The notes beneath the pieces are model-generated. The model ran no database searches. It had not been told where the DNA came from and worked only from the letters and a program-made list of their open reading frames with translations. Shown here piece by piece: positions 27,411 through 37,350 of a DNA stretch of 64,000 nucleotides; positions within the stretch are counted from its first letter, which is position 1; the number at the start of each line of letters is the position of its first letter. Made by a program: the position numbers and the translations under genes. Source of the DNA: a bacterium. Lineage in GTDB: Bacteria > Planctomycetota > UBA1135 > GCA-002686595. The stretch covers positions 62,001 through 126,000 of the forward strand of contig JAAELL010000286.1 of NCBI GenBank assembly GCA_024226735.1, given 5' to 3'.

Positions 27411-28244
27411 TCAATCGACTCGCGCGTGCGCCTGCACGAATGAGTAGAAGAACACCGCATCGGGGTCGCGTCCGACGTTGGCGAGCTCGCCCTTCATCTC
27501 TTCGACGGTCTCCGCCGAGACGCGCTCCGCGGCCAGGAGTCCGGCCGCTCCCGAGAGCAAGAGGTCGGTCCAATAGTCCAGGAACTCGGCTCGCTCGCCC
27601 GGCTCTCGGTTGTCGAGGTGGACGGTGCGCACCTCGGTCACGATGTCACGGAACCCGACGCGCTGGAGCAGGTTGCCGAGCTTCGCGCCGACGAAGGGAT
27701 CGCCGCCGAGCTCGAACTGGTGGTCGTTGAACGCCGTCCAGTAGGCGAGGGTGTGTGGGGAGTACGGGGCGAGGAAGAAGCTGGCGTTCTGGACCTCGTT
27801 GACGACGACCGGCGAGCCGTGGCGCAGGACGCGCCGGACCTCGGACAGCACCAGCGCTGGATCCGCGACGTGCTCGAGGATCCAGCACAAGAAGGCCGAA
27901 TCGAAGGTGTCGATCGGGAGATCGAGACGGGTCGCGTCCTGGAGCTGCAGGTCGAAGCGGCCCTGGGCGCAGGGTTGAGTGTCGAGGAACTCGCGCGCGG
28001 CGGCGAGGTTGCTCTCGGACGCATCGACCCCCGTCACGTGCAGGTCGGGGAAGCGGCGCAGGAGGATCTCGGTCTGCGCTCCGACTCCACAGCCGACCTC
28101 GAGCAGCCGCTTGCAGCGGTGAAACGGCAGCCGGTCGTGGATGCGGTGCTCGACGATGCGGGCCTGTCCGCGCAGACGCGCCCGCTCCTCCTCGGTGAAG
28201 CCATGGACGTAGCCGGACGTCGTTCGGGTTCGGTCGGTCGACAT
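27411..28244 (-). CDS. SAM-dependent class I methyltransferase
   Basis: 277 residues. Motif I is LLEVGCGVGAQTEILL. The acidic residue after strand 2 lies in VTGVDASESNLAAA. The post-motif LDLPIDTFDSAFLCWILEHV is of Methyltransf_11/25 type. The C-terminal third has aromatic-rich helices that could form a substrate lid. The substrate is not evident. Start ATG at 28244. It is divergent from acs, with a 118-base shared upstream region. Confidence 0.85.
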   Translation of the reverse strand: MSTDRTRTTSGYVHGFTEEERARLRGQARIVEHRIHDRLPFHRCKRLLEVGCGVGAQTEILLRRFPDLHVTGVDASESNLAAAREFLDTQPCAQGRFDLQLQDATRLDLPIDTFDSAFLCWILEHVADPALVLSEVRRVLRHGSPVVVNEVQNASFFLAPYSPHTLAYWTAFNDHQFELGGDPFVGAKLGNLLQRVGFRDIVTEVRTVHLDNREPGERAEFLDYWTDLLLSGAAGLLAAERVSAETVEEMKGELANVGRDPDAVFFYSFVQAHARVD

Positions 28245-28335
28245 GTTCGTAGGGTAGCCGACCGGAGCCTGCGCCCGAGAGGCGAAGCAGCGCGAGCAGA
28301 TCGGCTCGACACGGGCTTCGCGGTCGACGTCCGAT

Positions 28336-28341
28336 TACACT
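28336..28341 (+). promoter_or_regulatory. TACACT -10-like hexamer upstream of acs
   Basis: TACACT at 28336-28341 lies 21 bases before the acs start, with AGGAGA at 28351-28356 as the ribosome-binding site. The same hexamer recurs upstream of the isomerase lipoprotein (45233-45238) and the FemAB gene (63035-63040). No convincing -35 is seen for any of the three. Confidence 0.35.
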
Positions 28342-28362
28342 GTCGCGCCGAGGAGACCTTAC

Positions 28363-30312
28363 ATGAGCGACCGGATCGAGAACGTCCTGCACGAGAACCG
28401 CAGATTTCCCCCCTCCGACGCGTTCCGTGCCGACGCGCGGTTGTCTAGCGAAGACGGCTACGCGCGCATGCACCGGGAGTCGATCGAGGACCCCGAGTCG
28501 TTCTGGGGTCGGGTGGCGGGGGAGCTGCCCTGGATCCAGCCCTTCGACAAGGTGCTCGACTGGAGCGAGGCGCCGCGCGCCAAGTGGTTCGTCGGAGGCA
28601 AGATCAACGCCAGTGCCGTGTGCCTCGACCAACACCTGGAGTCGATCCGCTCAGGCAAGCGGGCGATCGTCTGGGAGGGCGAGCCTGGGGACACACGCAC
28701 GCTCACCTACACCGAGCTGCACACGGAGGTGTGCCGGTTCGCCAACATCCTCAAGTCGCGTGGGATCAAGAAGGGCGACCGCGTCGCCATCTACATGCCG
28801 ATGATCCCGGAGCTCGCGATGGCCGTGCTCGCGTGCGCTCGCATCGGCGCGATCCACTCGGTCGTTTTCGGCGGGTTCAGCGCCCAGGCGCTCTCGGACC
28901 GCATCGAGGATGGAGAGTGCTGCGCGGTGATCACCGCCGACGGCGGCTGGCGCCGCGGCAAGATCCTCGAGCTCAAGAAGGAGGTCGACGCCGGAGTCGC
29001 GGGCAAGGACTACGTCCATACCGTGCTCGTCGTGCGGCGCACCGAGAACGACGTTGATTGGGACCACGAGCGCGACATCTGGTACCACGAGGCTCTTCTG
29101 AAGGTCGACGCCGAATGTCCACCCGAGCCGATGGACTCGGAGGATGTGCTCTTCCTCTTGTACACCTCGGGCTCGACCGGGAAACCGAAGGGGATCGTTC
29201 ACTCGACGGCGGGCTACCTCGTCGGGGCTTACATGACCACTCAGTTCGTGTTCGATCTCCAGGACGAGGACGTGTACTGGTGCACGGCCGACGTCGGCTG
29301 GATCACGGGACATAGCTACATCGTCTACGGCCCGCTGGCGAACGGCGCGACGTGCGTCATGTACGAGGGGGCTCCCAACACGCCGCATCCCGGACGCTTC
29401 TGGGAGATCGTCCAGCGCCACGAGGTCTCGGTCTTCTACACCGCGCCGACCGCGATCCGCGCGTTCATGAAATGGGGCGACGAGCACGTCGAGAAACACG
29501 ACCTGTCGTCGCTGCGGCTGCTCGGCACCGTGGGGGAGTCGATCAACCCCGAAGCATGGATGTGGTACCACCAGAAGATCGGCGGAGAGCGCTGCCCGAT
29601 CGTCGACACGTGGTGGCAGACGGAGACCGGTTCGATCGCGATCACGCCGCTGCCCGGCGTCACGACGACGAAGCCGGGCTCCGCGACGCGACCCTTCTTC
29701 GGGATCGACGCAGCGGTGCTCGACGAGGATGGCAACGAGCTGGGCGCCAACGAGGGCGGTCTGCTCGCGATCCGCAAGCCCTGGCCGTCGATGTTGCGCG
29801 GCATCTGGGGCGACGAGGAACGCTTCCGCGAGACGTACTGGTCCAAGTGGCCGGGCTACTACTTCCCCGGCGATGGCGCGCGCAAGGACGAGGACGGCTA
29901 CCTGTGGATCCTCGGTCGCGTCGACGACGTGATCAACGTCTCCGGTCACCGGCTCTCGACGATGGAGGTCGAGAGCGCCCTCGTCAGCCACGAGAGCGTC
30001 GTCGAGGCAGCCGTCGTCGGCAGGCCCGATGACCTGACCGGGCAGGCGATCGTCGCGTTCGTGACGCCCGCCGCTGGCATCAGCGCCTCCGACGAGCTCC
30101 TGCGGGCGCTCTCCGAGCACGTCTCGACCGAGATCGGCAAGCTCGCGCGACCCGCCGAGGTGCGCTTCACTGACGCGCTGCCGAAGACGCGCAGCGGCAA
30201 GATCATGCGGCGCCTGTTGCGCGACATCGCGGCGGGCGTCGAGACCGTGCAGGACACGAGCACGATCGAAGACTACGCCGTCCTCGCCAAGCTGCGAAAC
30301 TACGACGACTGA
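28363..30312 (+). CDS. acs: Acetyl-CoA synthetase (AMP-forming)
   Basis: 649 residues, the usual length. The adenylate-forming P-loop is [15 protein letters not shown]. The core motif WWQTETGSI and the hinge region [16 protein letters not shown] are present. The catalytic and acetylation-site Lys is in [14 protein letters not shown]. The [19 protein letters not shown]-type segment lining the acetate pocket reads [20 protein letters not shown], so acetate is the likely substrate. AGGAGA precedes the ATG. It converts acetate to acetyl-CoA in the cytoplasm. The downstream cytochrome gene starts 11 bases later. Confidence 0.96.
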   Translation: MSDRIENVLHENRRFPPSDAFRADARLSSEDGYARMHRESIEDPESFWGRVAGELPWIQPFDKVLDWSEAPRAKWFVGGKINASAVCLDQHLESIRSGKRAIVWEGEPGDTRTLTYTELHTEVCRFANILKSRGIKKGDRVAIYMPMIPELAMAVLACARIGAIHSVVFGGFSAQALSDRIEDGECCAVITADGGWRRGKILELKKEVDAGVAGKDYVHTVLVVRRTENDVDWDHERDIWYHEALLKVDAECPPEPMDSEDVLFLLYTSGSTGKPKGIVHSTAGYLVGAYMTTQFVFDLQDEDVYWCTADVGWITGHSYIVYGPLANGATCVMYEGAPNTPHPGRFWEIVQRHEVSVFYTAPTAIRAFMKWGDEHVEKHDLSSLRLLGTVGESINPEAWMWYHQKIGGERCPIVDTWWQTETGSIAITPLPGVTTTKPGSATRPFFGIDAAVLDEDGNELGANEGGLLAIRKPWPSMLRGIWGDEERFRETYWSKWPGYYFPGDGARKDEDGYLWILGRVDDVINVSGHRLSTMEVESALVSHESVVEAAVVGRPDDLTGQAIVAFVTPAAGISASDELLRALSEHVSTEIGKLARPAEVRFTDALPKTRSGKIMRRLLRDIAAGVETVQDTSTIEDYAVLAKLRNYDD

Positions 30313-30323
30313 TCCGAGGTGAC

Positions 30324-32951
30324 ATGATTCTAGGTATCGTCCTTGCCGCCTTCGCCCAGCAGCCCGGCCCGCGGCCGCTAGGGGAAGCGCTCGTCTCCGA
30401 CCACGGGTGCGTCGCCTGTCACGCCGCGGCGCCGGAGGTCGCTCGGCGCCTCGGCTCCAAGTCGGCGCCACGACTCGAGGGGGTCGCGGGGCGTGTGTCG
30501 CCGAGCTGGCTGCGCGACTACCTGCTCGACCCGCGGGCACAGCAGCCCGGCTCGACGATGCCCGCGCTCCTCGATGCGCTGCCCGCCGAGCGCGCGAGCG
30601 AGGTCGCCGACGACCTCCTGCACTTCCTGATGACGCTCGGGGAGCCCCTGGGGCCAGAGCCGCAGCACGTCTCGCCGCACGCCTTCGAACGCGGGCGCCT
30701 CGTGTTCCACGAGGTCGGCTGCATCGCGTGCCACGCTCCGCAGGAATCGATGTGGGCCCTCGACTCGTCGTACATCGACGCGATCGAGGCTGGAGAGCAG
30801 TCAGGCGCGGACGACGACGACCCACTCGACGTTCCGGCGGGCACGCTCGCACCGCGCGACTTCGGGCTGGGCCACCTCACGCGCAAGACGACGCCCCGGG
30901 CGCTCGCCTCGTTCCTGCGCGATCCCCTCGCCGTGCGCCCGTCGGGGCGTATGCCTTCGCTCGGCCTCGACGCGGAGGAGGCCGCCGCGGTCGCCGCGTA
31001 CCTGTTGCGGGATCAGGCGGGCGAAGAGCCCGGCGACCTCGCGCCCGGCCTGACGTACGAGTACTTCGAGGAGGCGTTCCGGGATCGACCGGACTTCGAC
31101 GCCTTCACGCCCAAGCGGCGCGGGACGATCGACGCGTTCCGCATCGACGACCGCGACCGCGACGACGACTTTGGCTTTCGCTTCAGCGGCTTCGTCACGC
31201 TGCCACGCGACGGCGAGTACACGTTCTCCGTGACGTCCGACGACGGCTCGCACTTGTGGGTTGACGGCGAGCACGTCGACAACGGGGGCGTCCACGGGAT
31301 GACGGAGAAGAGCCTGAAGCTGTGGCGGGGCGCGGGACGCTACACGATCCTCGTCACGATGTTCGAGGCGCGCGGAGGCGAGGGACTGAAAGTGCACTGG
31401 GAGGGACCCGAGCTCGAGAAGAGCGAGATTCCGGCCGAGGCGCTCTCGCACCTGAGCATCGTCTTCCAGCCGCCGCTGGCCGAACCGTTCGCCGTCGACG
31501 CGGCCCGCGCCGAAGCGGGCCGGCGACACTTCCGCGAGCTCGGCTGCGTGCATTGCCACACGAGCGGGACGGCGCTGGATGACGAAGCGCGCGACCAGCC
31601 GCCGGCCCTCACCGCCCTCGATCCCGCGCGCGGCTGCCTCGGGTCCGAGCGTCGGGTGGGGGTGCCGCGCTTTGCTTTGGAGGCGCACGAGCTCGAGGCC
31701 GTCCGCGCCACCGTCGCGGACGCCGCAGCTCTCGCTGCTCCGCTCGACCCGGAGGCCGCGGTCGAGCGCGCGTTCGACCGGCTCTCGTGCTACGCCTGTC
31801 ACCGGCGCGGTGACTGGGGCGGCGTACACCCCGAGCGGCGCGAGTACTACCTCGCGGACGAGGACGCCGAGCTCGGCGACGAGGGACGCATCCCGCCGCA
31901 CCTGACCGCGGCCGGTGCGAAGCTGCGCGAGGCTTACCTTTCGGCCGTGTTGCTCGACGGCGCGACCGCTCGTCCTTACATGGCGACGCGGATGCCTGAG
32001 TTCGGACACGACAACGTCGCCTCGCTCGTCGAGATGCTCGTCGCGGCCGATCCGGTGCCCGCCGAGCCCCTGGGGGGGGCCCTCGAGGGCGACCTGATCG
32101 AGGCCGGGCGCGATCTCGCCGGTACCGAGGGCGGCCTCGGCTGCATCCAGTGCCACACGTTCGCCGGCGCGCGCTCACTGGGCGTGCAGGCGGTCGACCT
32201 GGTGACGATGCACCGGCGGCTGCGCCCCGCCTGGTTCAGCACCCTGCTACTCGATCCGAGTGCGGTCAACATGAACACGCGCATGGCCGAGCTCTTCACC
32301 GACGGCAAGAGTCCGGCCGAGCACTTCGGTGGCCACCCCGAGCGGCAGATCGACGCGCTCTGGGCGTACCTGTCCCTGGGCTCGGCGATGGGCTACCCGC
32401 CCGGACTCGTGCCACCGATCGGGACGTACGACCTGATCCCGACCGCGCGACCGATCACGGTTGGGGTCTTCATGAAGGACGTCTCGCCGCGCACGGTGTG
32501 CGTCGGGTTCGCAGAGCGCGTGCACTACGCGTTCGACGTCCAACACTCCACCCTCGCCAAGGTGTGGCGCGGCGACTTCATCAACGTCGAGGGCACGTGG
32601 CACGGGCGCGCGGGCCAGCTCGAGGTGCCCGCGGGCGTCGACGTGCTGGATCTCGGGGGAGGCTTCCCGCTCCGGGTCGACGGCAAGGTGCCGGACGCAC
32701 GACCGCTCGGCAGGACCTTCGATGCCGAGGGACGGCCGATGTTCCGCTACGCGGCTGACGACGTCGTCGTCACCGACAGTCTGATCCCGAGCTACGGGGG
32801 AGGCGGCATCGGCTTCGAGCGCACCCGCCACTTCGAGTCGGCGCGCCGCGTGCGCGTGGCGCTCGAGGAGGGCGGTGCGACGCGCGAGCTCGAGCTCACG
32901 CGGAACGGGCGGAAGTGGGAGACGACGCTGAAGACGGAGGTGCGCTGGTGA
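30324..32951 (+). CDS. Five-haem c-type cytochrome with PA14 domain
   Basis: 875 residues with a short export signal (MILGIVLAAFAQ). Five CxxCH haem-binding motifs are visible: CVACH (residue 29), CIACH (133), CVHCH (408), CYACH (489) and CIQCH (607). A PA14 beta-barrel lies between the second and third at about residues 242-372 (GFRFSGFVTLPRDGEYTFSV, SDDGSHLWVDG). The C-terminal 170 residues are a beta-rich domain. PA14-cytochrome fusions are typical of Planctomycetota and are thought to bind or oxidise polysaccharides at the cell surface, though this is not proven. It overlaps the next gene by four bases. Confidence 0.88.
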   Translation: MILGIVLAAFAQQPGPRPLGEALVSDHGCVACHAAAPEVARRLGSKSAPRLEGVAGRVSPSWLRDYLLDPRAQQPGSTMPALLDALPAERASEVADDLLHFLMTLGEPLGPEPQHVSPHAFERGRLVFHEVGCIACHAPQESMWALDSSYIDAIEAGEQSGADDDDPLDVPAGTLAPRDFGLGHLTRKTTPRALASFLRDPLAVRPSGRMPSLGLDAEEAAAVAAYLLRDQAGEEPGDLAPGLTYEYFEEAFRDRPDFDAFTPKRRGTIDAFRIDDRDRDDDFGFRFSGFVTLPRDGEYTFSVTSDDGSHLWVDGEHVDNGGVHGMTEKSLKLWRGAGRYTILVTMFEARGGEGLKVHWEGPELEKSEIPAEALSHLSIVFQPPLAEPFAVDAARAEAGRRHFRELGCVHCHTSGTALDDEARDQPPALTALDPARGCLGSERRVGVPRFALEAHELEAVRATVADAAALAAPLDPEAAVERAFDRLSCYACHRRGDWGGVHPERREYYLADEDAELGDEGRIPPHLTAAGAKLREAYLSAVLLDGATARPYMATRMPEFGHDNVASLVEMLVAADPVPAEPLGGALEGDLIEAGRDLAGTEGGLGCIQCHTFAGARSLGVQAVDLVTMHRRLRPAWFSTLLLDPSAVNMNTRMAELFTDGKSPAEHFGGHPERQIDALWAYLSLGSAMGYPPGLVPPIGTYDLIPTARPITVGVFMKDVSPRTVCVGFAERVHYAFDVQHSTLAKVWRGDFINVEGTWHGRAGQLEVPAGVDVLDLGGGFPLRVDGKVPDARPLGRTFDAEGRPMFRYAADDVVVTDSLIPSYGGGGIGFERTRHFESARRVRVALEEGGATRELELTRNGRKWETTLKTEVRW

Positions 32952-34462
32952 GAGTTCCTGGCTCCTGGATGGCTCTTGGTTCCTGGGTGGCGCTCTTGGC
33001 GCTGGGCTGCACGAGCACCGCGCCGCGGGCGCTCGAGCCCGAGCTGACGAACGAGCCGACCGAGGCTGACTACTACGACCTCGTCTCCTACGCGACCCCC
33101 GAGAACCTCGTGCTCGAGGTCAGCGCGGTCGCGATGCTCCCCGACGGGCGGCCGATGCTGGCGACCCGGCGCGGTGAGGTGTACATCGTCGAGGGCGTGT
33201 TCGACGGTGGCGAGCTGACGTACAAGCTGTTCGCCGATGGCCTACAGGAACCGCTCGGGCTGCTCGTCGAGGACGACGGGTGGATCGTCGTCGGTCAGCG
33301 TGGCGAGCTGTCGCGCATGCGCGACACCGACGGTGACGACCACATCGATGTGCTCGAGACGATCTGCGACGACTGGAACCTGTCGGGCAACTATCACGAG
33401 TACTGCTTCGGCCCGCGCAAGGACGCCGACGGCAACTACTGGCTGACGCTCAACAAGCCCTTCGGAGGGGAGCCGTTCGGCAAGGTCAAGTGGCGCGGGT
33501 TCGCGGTGCGCATCACGCCCCGCGGCGAGTTCCTGCCGACGGTCGCGGGTCTGCGCTCGCCGTGCGGCGTCGAGACGAGCCCGTGGGGCGACCTGTTCTA
33601 CACCGACAACCAAGGCGAGTGGTGCGGCGCCAGCAAGCTGTCGCACCTCGTCCCCGGTACGTTCCAGGGGCACCCGCACGGGATCGACTCGTGCAATGAC
33701 CCGGCCTGGCCCTACGAGCACCCGGGCGAGATCCCCGACGGCAAGCTGATGCCCGTCGCCGCGCAGGAGATCCCGAATTTCCAGCTTCCCGCGGTGTGGT
33801 TTCCCTACGACAAGATGGGGCGCTCGCCGGGTGGCTTCGTGTGGGACACGACCGAGGGCCGCTTCGGTCCGTTCGCCGGCCAGGTCTTCGTGACCGATCA
33901 GTACCACGCGTGGGTGCACCGCGTCACGCTCGAGAACGTCGACGGCCACTGGCAGGGCGCGTGCTACCCCTTCCGTACGGGTCTCGAGTCGGGCTCGATT
34001 CGAGCGGCCTGGGCGCCGGACGGTTCACTGCTCGTCGGCGAGACGAACCGTGGCTGGGGCAGCAAGGGGATCCGCACGTTCGGGTTCGAGCGCCTGGTAT
34101 GGACGGGCAAGACGCCGTTCGAGATCGAGACGATGCGCGCGACGCCGGATGGCTTCGAGCTCGTCTTCACGCGGCCCGCCGATCCGCTGACCCTGGTGGA
34201 CCTCGCCGCCTACCGGCTGGAGAGCTACACCTACAAGCTGCACTCCAGCTACGGCAGCCCCGAGGTCGAACGCGCCGAGCCGGTCGTGGTCGCGGCCGAG
34301 GTCGTGGACGACGGCCGCGGGGTGCGACTCGTCGTCGACGGACTCCGAGCGGGCTACGTGCACGAGCTGCACGCGGACGGGATTCGGTCCGTCGCCGGGT
34401 GGCCGCTCCTGCACGCGGACGCGTACTACACATTGATCAAGAGGCCGGCCCTGACGCCCTGA
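32948..34462 (+). CDS. Beta-propeller lipoprotein (sorbosone-dehydrogenase-like)
   Basis: 504 residues. GTG at 32948 overlaps the cytochrome stop (GTGA). A lipobox (LLALGC, Cys about residue 21) predicts a lipid anchor; an ATG at 32969 would also keep it. The propeller segments (VSAVAMLPDGRPMLATRRGE, LFADGLQEPLGLLVEDDGW, GVETSPWGDLFYTDNQGEW) resemble the membrane-bound dehydrogenase/sorbosone-dehydrogenase propellers of planctomycetes. The last 110 residues form a separate beta domain. Coupling to a multihaem cytochrome suggests that the pair forms an extracytoplasmic oxidation unit, with the cytochrome accepting electrons. Confidence 0.78.
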   Translation: MRVPGSWMALGSWVALLALGCTSTAPRALEPELTNEPTEADYYDLVSYATPENLVLEVSAVAMLPDGRPMLATRRGEVYIVEGVFDGGELTYKLFADGLQEPLGLLVEDDGWIVVGQRGELSRMRDTDGDDHIDVLETICDDWNLSGNYHEYCFGPRKDADGNYWLTLNKPFGGEPFGKVKWRGFAVRITPRGEFLPTVAGLRSPCGVETSPWGDLFYTDNQGEWCGASKLSHLVPGTFQGHPHGIDSCNDPAWPYEHPGEIPDGKLMPVAAQEIPNFQLPAVWFPYDKMGRSPGGFVWDTTEGRFGPFAGQVFVTDQYHAWVHRVTLENVDGHWQGACYPFRTGLESGSIRAAWAPDGSLLVGETNRGWGSKGIRTFGFERLVWTGKTPFEIETMRATPDGFELVFTRPADPLTLVDLAAYRLESYTYKLHSSYGSPEVERAEPVVVAAEVVDDGRGVRLVVDGLRAGYVHELHADGIRSVAGWPLLHADAYYTLIKRPALTP

Positions 34463-34488
34463 TCACCAACCGGAGTCACGGCGACCGA

Positions 34489-35346
34489 TCAGTCGTCAGT
34501 GACCGGTTTGTTCGGCAGGTGGTCGACGTCGCCGCCGGCCGAGGTCAACAGCTCGGTCACGGTCCAGTAGGCGCCTTCGCCGTCCATCGACTCGATCGCG
34601 CACTCATCGAACGTGAAGCGCGCGTCCTTGCGGTCGAGCACGCGCTTGAACATCACGACGAACTGCTCCTCGAGCGCCGAGCGCAGCTGCTCCTCGGTGA
34701 CGACGTCGCCGCGCCGCAGGGCCTCGCCCATGAGCGTCTTCGTCGACGCGGTGCAGAACAGGATCGATTTGAGACGGGCTTCGTCGAGTGCTCCCTGGGC
34801 GACCAGGATCTCGCCGAGGCGCGACTCGGGCGGCATGTTGTCGCTCGTCGCGCGCACGAGGCGCCCGTCGATGAACTCCATGCAGACGTTCTCGTCGGGA
34901 TGGACGAGCGTCAGGGTGCCGGTCCGAGCCGAGACCTGCAGGAAGCTCATCAGGTCGGTGATCGTCGTCGTTCCGAGGCGTCCCTTGAGCGCGGGGGAGG
35001 CCTTGCGCTCGCTCGTGGCGGGCTGACGTGCCTTCCAGGCGCCGTCGCGCGGCTCGGCGGTCGCGCCACCGGCGAGGAAGCTCGAGAGCGTCTTGATCTT
35101 GCCGCGTAGCCACGTGCCTTCGCTCGCGGTGTCGCCGTCGTTCTCCTTGTCGTTCGAGCCGTCGAGCGAGTTGATCACGAGTTCGAGGAGGCTGCGCGCC
35201 CTGCGGACTCGCTCGGTGAGCGACTCGGCGCGGTCGTCGCTGCGCTGGAAGCGCGCTCCACGCTCGACCTCGCGCACGCGAATCGCGACGCGATCCGCCT
35301 CGCTGATCATCGAACGGATTTCGGACAGAGTGTCTTCGCTGGGCAT
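34489..35346 (-). CDS. DUF4388 (PATAN) domain protein
   Basis: 285 residues. The N-terminal 100 residues are charged and helical. A DUF4388 domain starts near residue 122 (LKGRLGTTTITDLMSFLQVS) with TGTLTLVHPDENVCMEFIDG. A helical tail resembling the GspE-N-like/DUF4388 extension (LGEILVAQGALDEARLKSIL) follows. PATAN domains occur in bacterial signalling and motility regulators, where they act as adaptors. No output domain is present. It lies downstream of the epimerase gene on the same strand, 114 bases away. Confidence 0.75.
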   Translation of the reverse strand: MPSEDTLSEIRSMISEADRVAIRVREVERGARFQRSDDRAESLTERVRRARSLLELVINSLDGSNDKENDGDTASEGTWLRGKIKTLSSFLAGGATAEPRDGAWKARQPATSERKASPALKGRLGTTTITDLMSFLQVSARTGTLTLVHPDENVCMEFIDGRLVRATSDNMPPESRLGEILVAQGALDEARLKSILFCTASTKTLMGEALRRGDVVTEEQLRSALEEQFVVMFKRVLDRKDARFTFDECAIESMDGEGAYWTVTELLTSAGGDVDHLPNKPVTDD

Positions 35347-35460
35347 GGTAGGCGTTCCGATTGCGGGGGAGGAATCGAAGCATCGACCGCCCGGGGGGGG
35401 CAGGCTTTAGCCCGAATGCCGGGCTCGTTCCGGGACTGCGCAGCTATCCCCGGATGGGCG

Positions 35461-36426
35461 TCAGGTCCCGAGCCGTGCCGCGACCTGCCCGTCCGTCGGG
35501 TCCTCGCACCACCAGTCGCCCGTGGCGATCTGCTTGACGCCCTCGCGGTAGTGGCGCGGCTGCCAGCCCAGCTCGACGACCGCAGCCGTGATGTTGTGGT
35601 CGTGGTGCAGGGAGAAGTAGCCCGCGCCGCGGCGCTCCTTCGTCACGTCCCGGAACAGCCCCTTCACGAAGATCGCGCGTTCGACCCAGCGCCTGGGGAT
35701 GTTGCGGCGCTTCACCTTGCCCCCGGTCGCCTCGATCGTGAGGTCGACGAAGTCGTTGAACGGGATGCCCTCGGGGCCGGCGATCTCGTAGACGCAGTCG
35801 ACCTCCTTGGCGCGGTCGTACTCGAAGAAGCGCAGGACGACGTCGACGAGGTCCTCGACGTGCACCGGATTGAGCTTCGAGACACCCTCGTGGTAGATCC
35901 AGTAGTTGCCCTTCTGCGCGCCGCACTTGCGCAGGAGCGGCGCGGTGTGGCGGTAGTCGCCGACTCCGTAGACGAGCGTCGGGCGGAACGAGGCCCACGG
36001 CAGGCCCGACCCGCGCACGATCTTCTCCTGGATCCGTTTCGAGTCACGGTAGTAGCTGTAGACCGGGACGCCGATCACCGCCGAGGAGATGATGATGAAC
36101 TGGAAGCCCTCCGCGGCATTGCGCTTGGCCTCCTCGATCAGCGCCTCCGTGCCGCTGACGTTGACCTTCTGCATCACCTCGTCGGCGTAGTGGTCGTGGG
36201 CGCTGGCGAGGTGGATCAGGTAGTGACACCCCTTCAGGAAGCCGTCGACGCTCGACGGATCGGTCAGGTCCCCGACGTGGAACTCCACCTTGGCGCCCTT
36301 CGGGAGCTGGAGCACACGCTCGCGGCCGGGGCGGACGAACACCCGCACCTCGTGCCCCTTGGCGAGCATGCCCTGGACCATGTACTGGCCGATGAACCCG
36401 GTGGCCCCTGTGATCGCGATCTTCAT
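35461..36426 (-). CDS. NAD(P)-dependent epimerase/dehydratase (extended SDR)
   Basis: 321 residues. The cofactor motif ITGATGFIGQYMVQGML lies at the N-terminus. The active-site Tyr and Lys are in YYRDSK (YxxxK), with an upstream Ser pair in IIISSAVIG. ATG at 36426 is selected as it gives the canonical MKIAITGATG start. Lack of a sugar-specific signature leaves the substrate open; UDP-sugars or a lipid-linked keto group are both possible. It is divergent from the nucleosidase-like gene and near the exopolysaccharide genes, which favours nucleotide-sugar metabolism. Confidence 0.85.
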   Translation of the reverse strand: MKIAITGATGFIGQYMVQGMLAKGHEVRVFVRPGRERVLQLPKGAKVEFHVGDLTDPSSVDGFLKGCHYLIHLASAHDHYADEVMQKVNVSGTEALIEEAKRNAAEGFQFIIISSAVIGVPVYSYYRDSKRIQEKIVRGSGLPWASFRPTLVYGVGDYRHTAPLLRKCGAQKGNYWIYHEGVSKLNPVHVEDLVDVVLRFFEYDRAKEVDCVYEIAGPEGIPFNDFVDLTIEATGGKVKRRNIPRRWVERAIFVKGLFRDVTKERRGAGYFSLHHDHNITAAVVELGWQPRHYREGVKQIATGDWWCEDPTDGQVAARLGT

Positions 36427-36515
36427 GCTGGAGTGGTCGCCGGACGGAAGATCCGGCAAAAGCGCAAGAAGGATACCCGACTGCTGCGCCCACTCCAGGT
36501 ATAGGTGGTTTGCCT

Positions 36516-37205
36516 GTGTCCACTTCCGACGATCCGCGGCCGCCTCCTCCCGGGAGAGTCGGCCTCGTCTGTGCCCTTCCCGCCGAGCTCGGCAGCCTCG
36601 CCGCGCGGGTGACGCGCCGCGTCACCCGCCACGGCTGCGAACGTCTCGAGACGCGGCTCGCGGACACCGAGGTCGCGATGATCGTGTCCGGCGTCGGTAA
36701 GGTCGCCGCCGCGCGGGCCGGTGCGCTGCTCCTCGCGTCGGGCGCGGAGACCCTGCTCACCGTCGGCACGTGCGGCGGGCTGGTCCGGTCGCTCGAGCTC
36801 GGAGCGCTCGTGCACTGCTCGACGGCCTTCCAGGCCGATTTCGCGGTCCGCGAAGGGCGCTCGGTGGAGCCCGATGCGGCGCTCCTCGCAGCGTGGCAGC
36901 ACGTCGCGCCCGGGCCGTCGGGCTGGTTCCTGACCGCGGACCGTCCCGTGTTGAGCCCCTGGCGGCGGATGCGGCTCGCCAGGGCGTTCGCCGGCACGTG
37001 TGTTGCCGACATGGAAACAGCCGCGGTCGCGGCCGTGGCGCAGGCCGCGGGGGTGCCCTGGGCGGCCCTGCGGGCGGTGACTGACGGCGCGGGTTTCGGC
37101 GGTGGAGTCGCCTTTCGGCGGAACTTTCCCATTCAGGCGCCGCGGGCTGCCGATACGGTTGAGGATCTGCTCGCCCATCGGATCGAACCCCGGATTGGAC
37201 CCTGA
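36516..37205 (+). CDS. Nucleoside phosphorylase/nucleosidase superfamily protein
   Basis: 229 residues. The fold motifs GLVCALPAELGSL, IVSGVGKVAAARAGALLL, VGTCGGL and VADMETAAVAAVAQ match the PNP/MTA-SAH nucleosidase superfamily; the Met-Glu of DMET is the ribose-binding pair. GTG at 36516 has AGGTGG about seven bases upstream and is preferred to TTG 36510. It could act on S-adenosylhomocysteine/methylthioadenosine or be a hopanoid-type phosphorylase. The N-terminal purine site cannot be resolved by eye. Confidence 0.75.
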   Translation: MSTSDDPRPPPPGRVGLVCALPAELGSLAARVTRRVTRHGCERLETRLADTEVAMIVSGVGKVAAARAGALLLASGAETLLTVGTCGGLVRSLELGALVHCSTAFQADFAVREGRSVEPDAALLAAWQHVAPGPSGWFLTADRPVLSPWRRMRLARAFAGTCVADMETAAVAAVAQAAGVPWAALRAVTDGAGFGGGVAFRRNFPIQAPRAADTVEDLLAHRIEPRIGP

Positions 37206-37223
37206 CGGGCATGCGGATACGAT
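37195..37223 (+). promoter_or_regulatory. Promoter of the sugar-transferase operon
   Basis: TTGGAC (37195-37200) and TACGAT (37218-37223) are separated by exactly 17 bases. The promoter overlaps the end of the nucleosidase-like gene and lies 128 bases before the sugar-transferase start. It is the best sigma70-like match in the window. Confidence 0.6.
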
Positions 37224-37350
37224 TGATGCAGCCCCTGGCATCACCTTCGAACGACATCGCTTGCTTTGCAACGACCCGACGCGCCCGGAGCGCCGGGCGA
37301 GGGCCGTCTCGATGTGAGCCGTAGGGGCTCGATCAGGTTCCGACCTGAAC

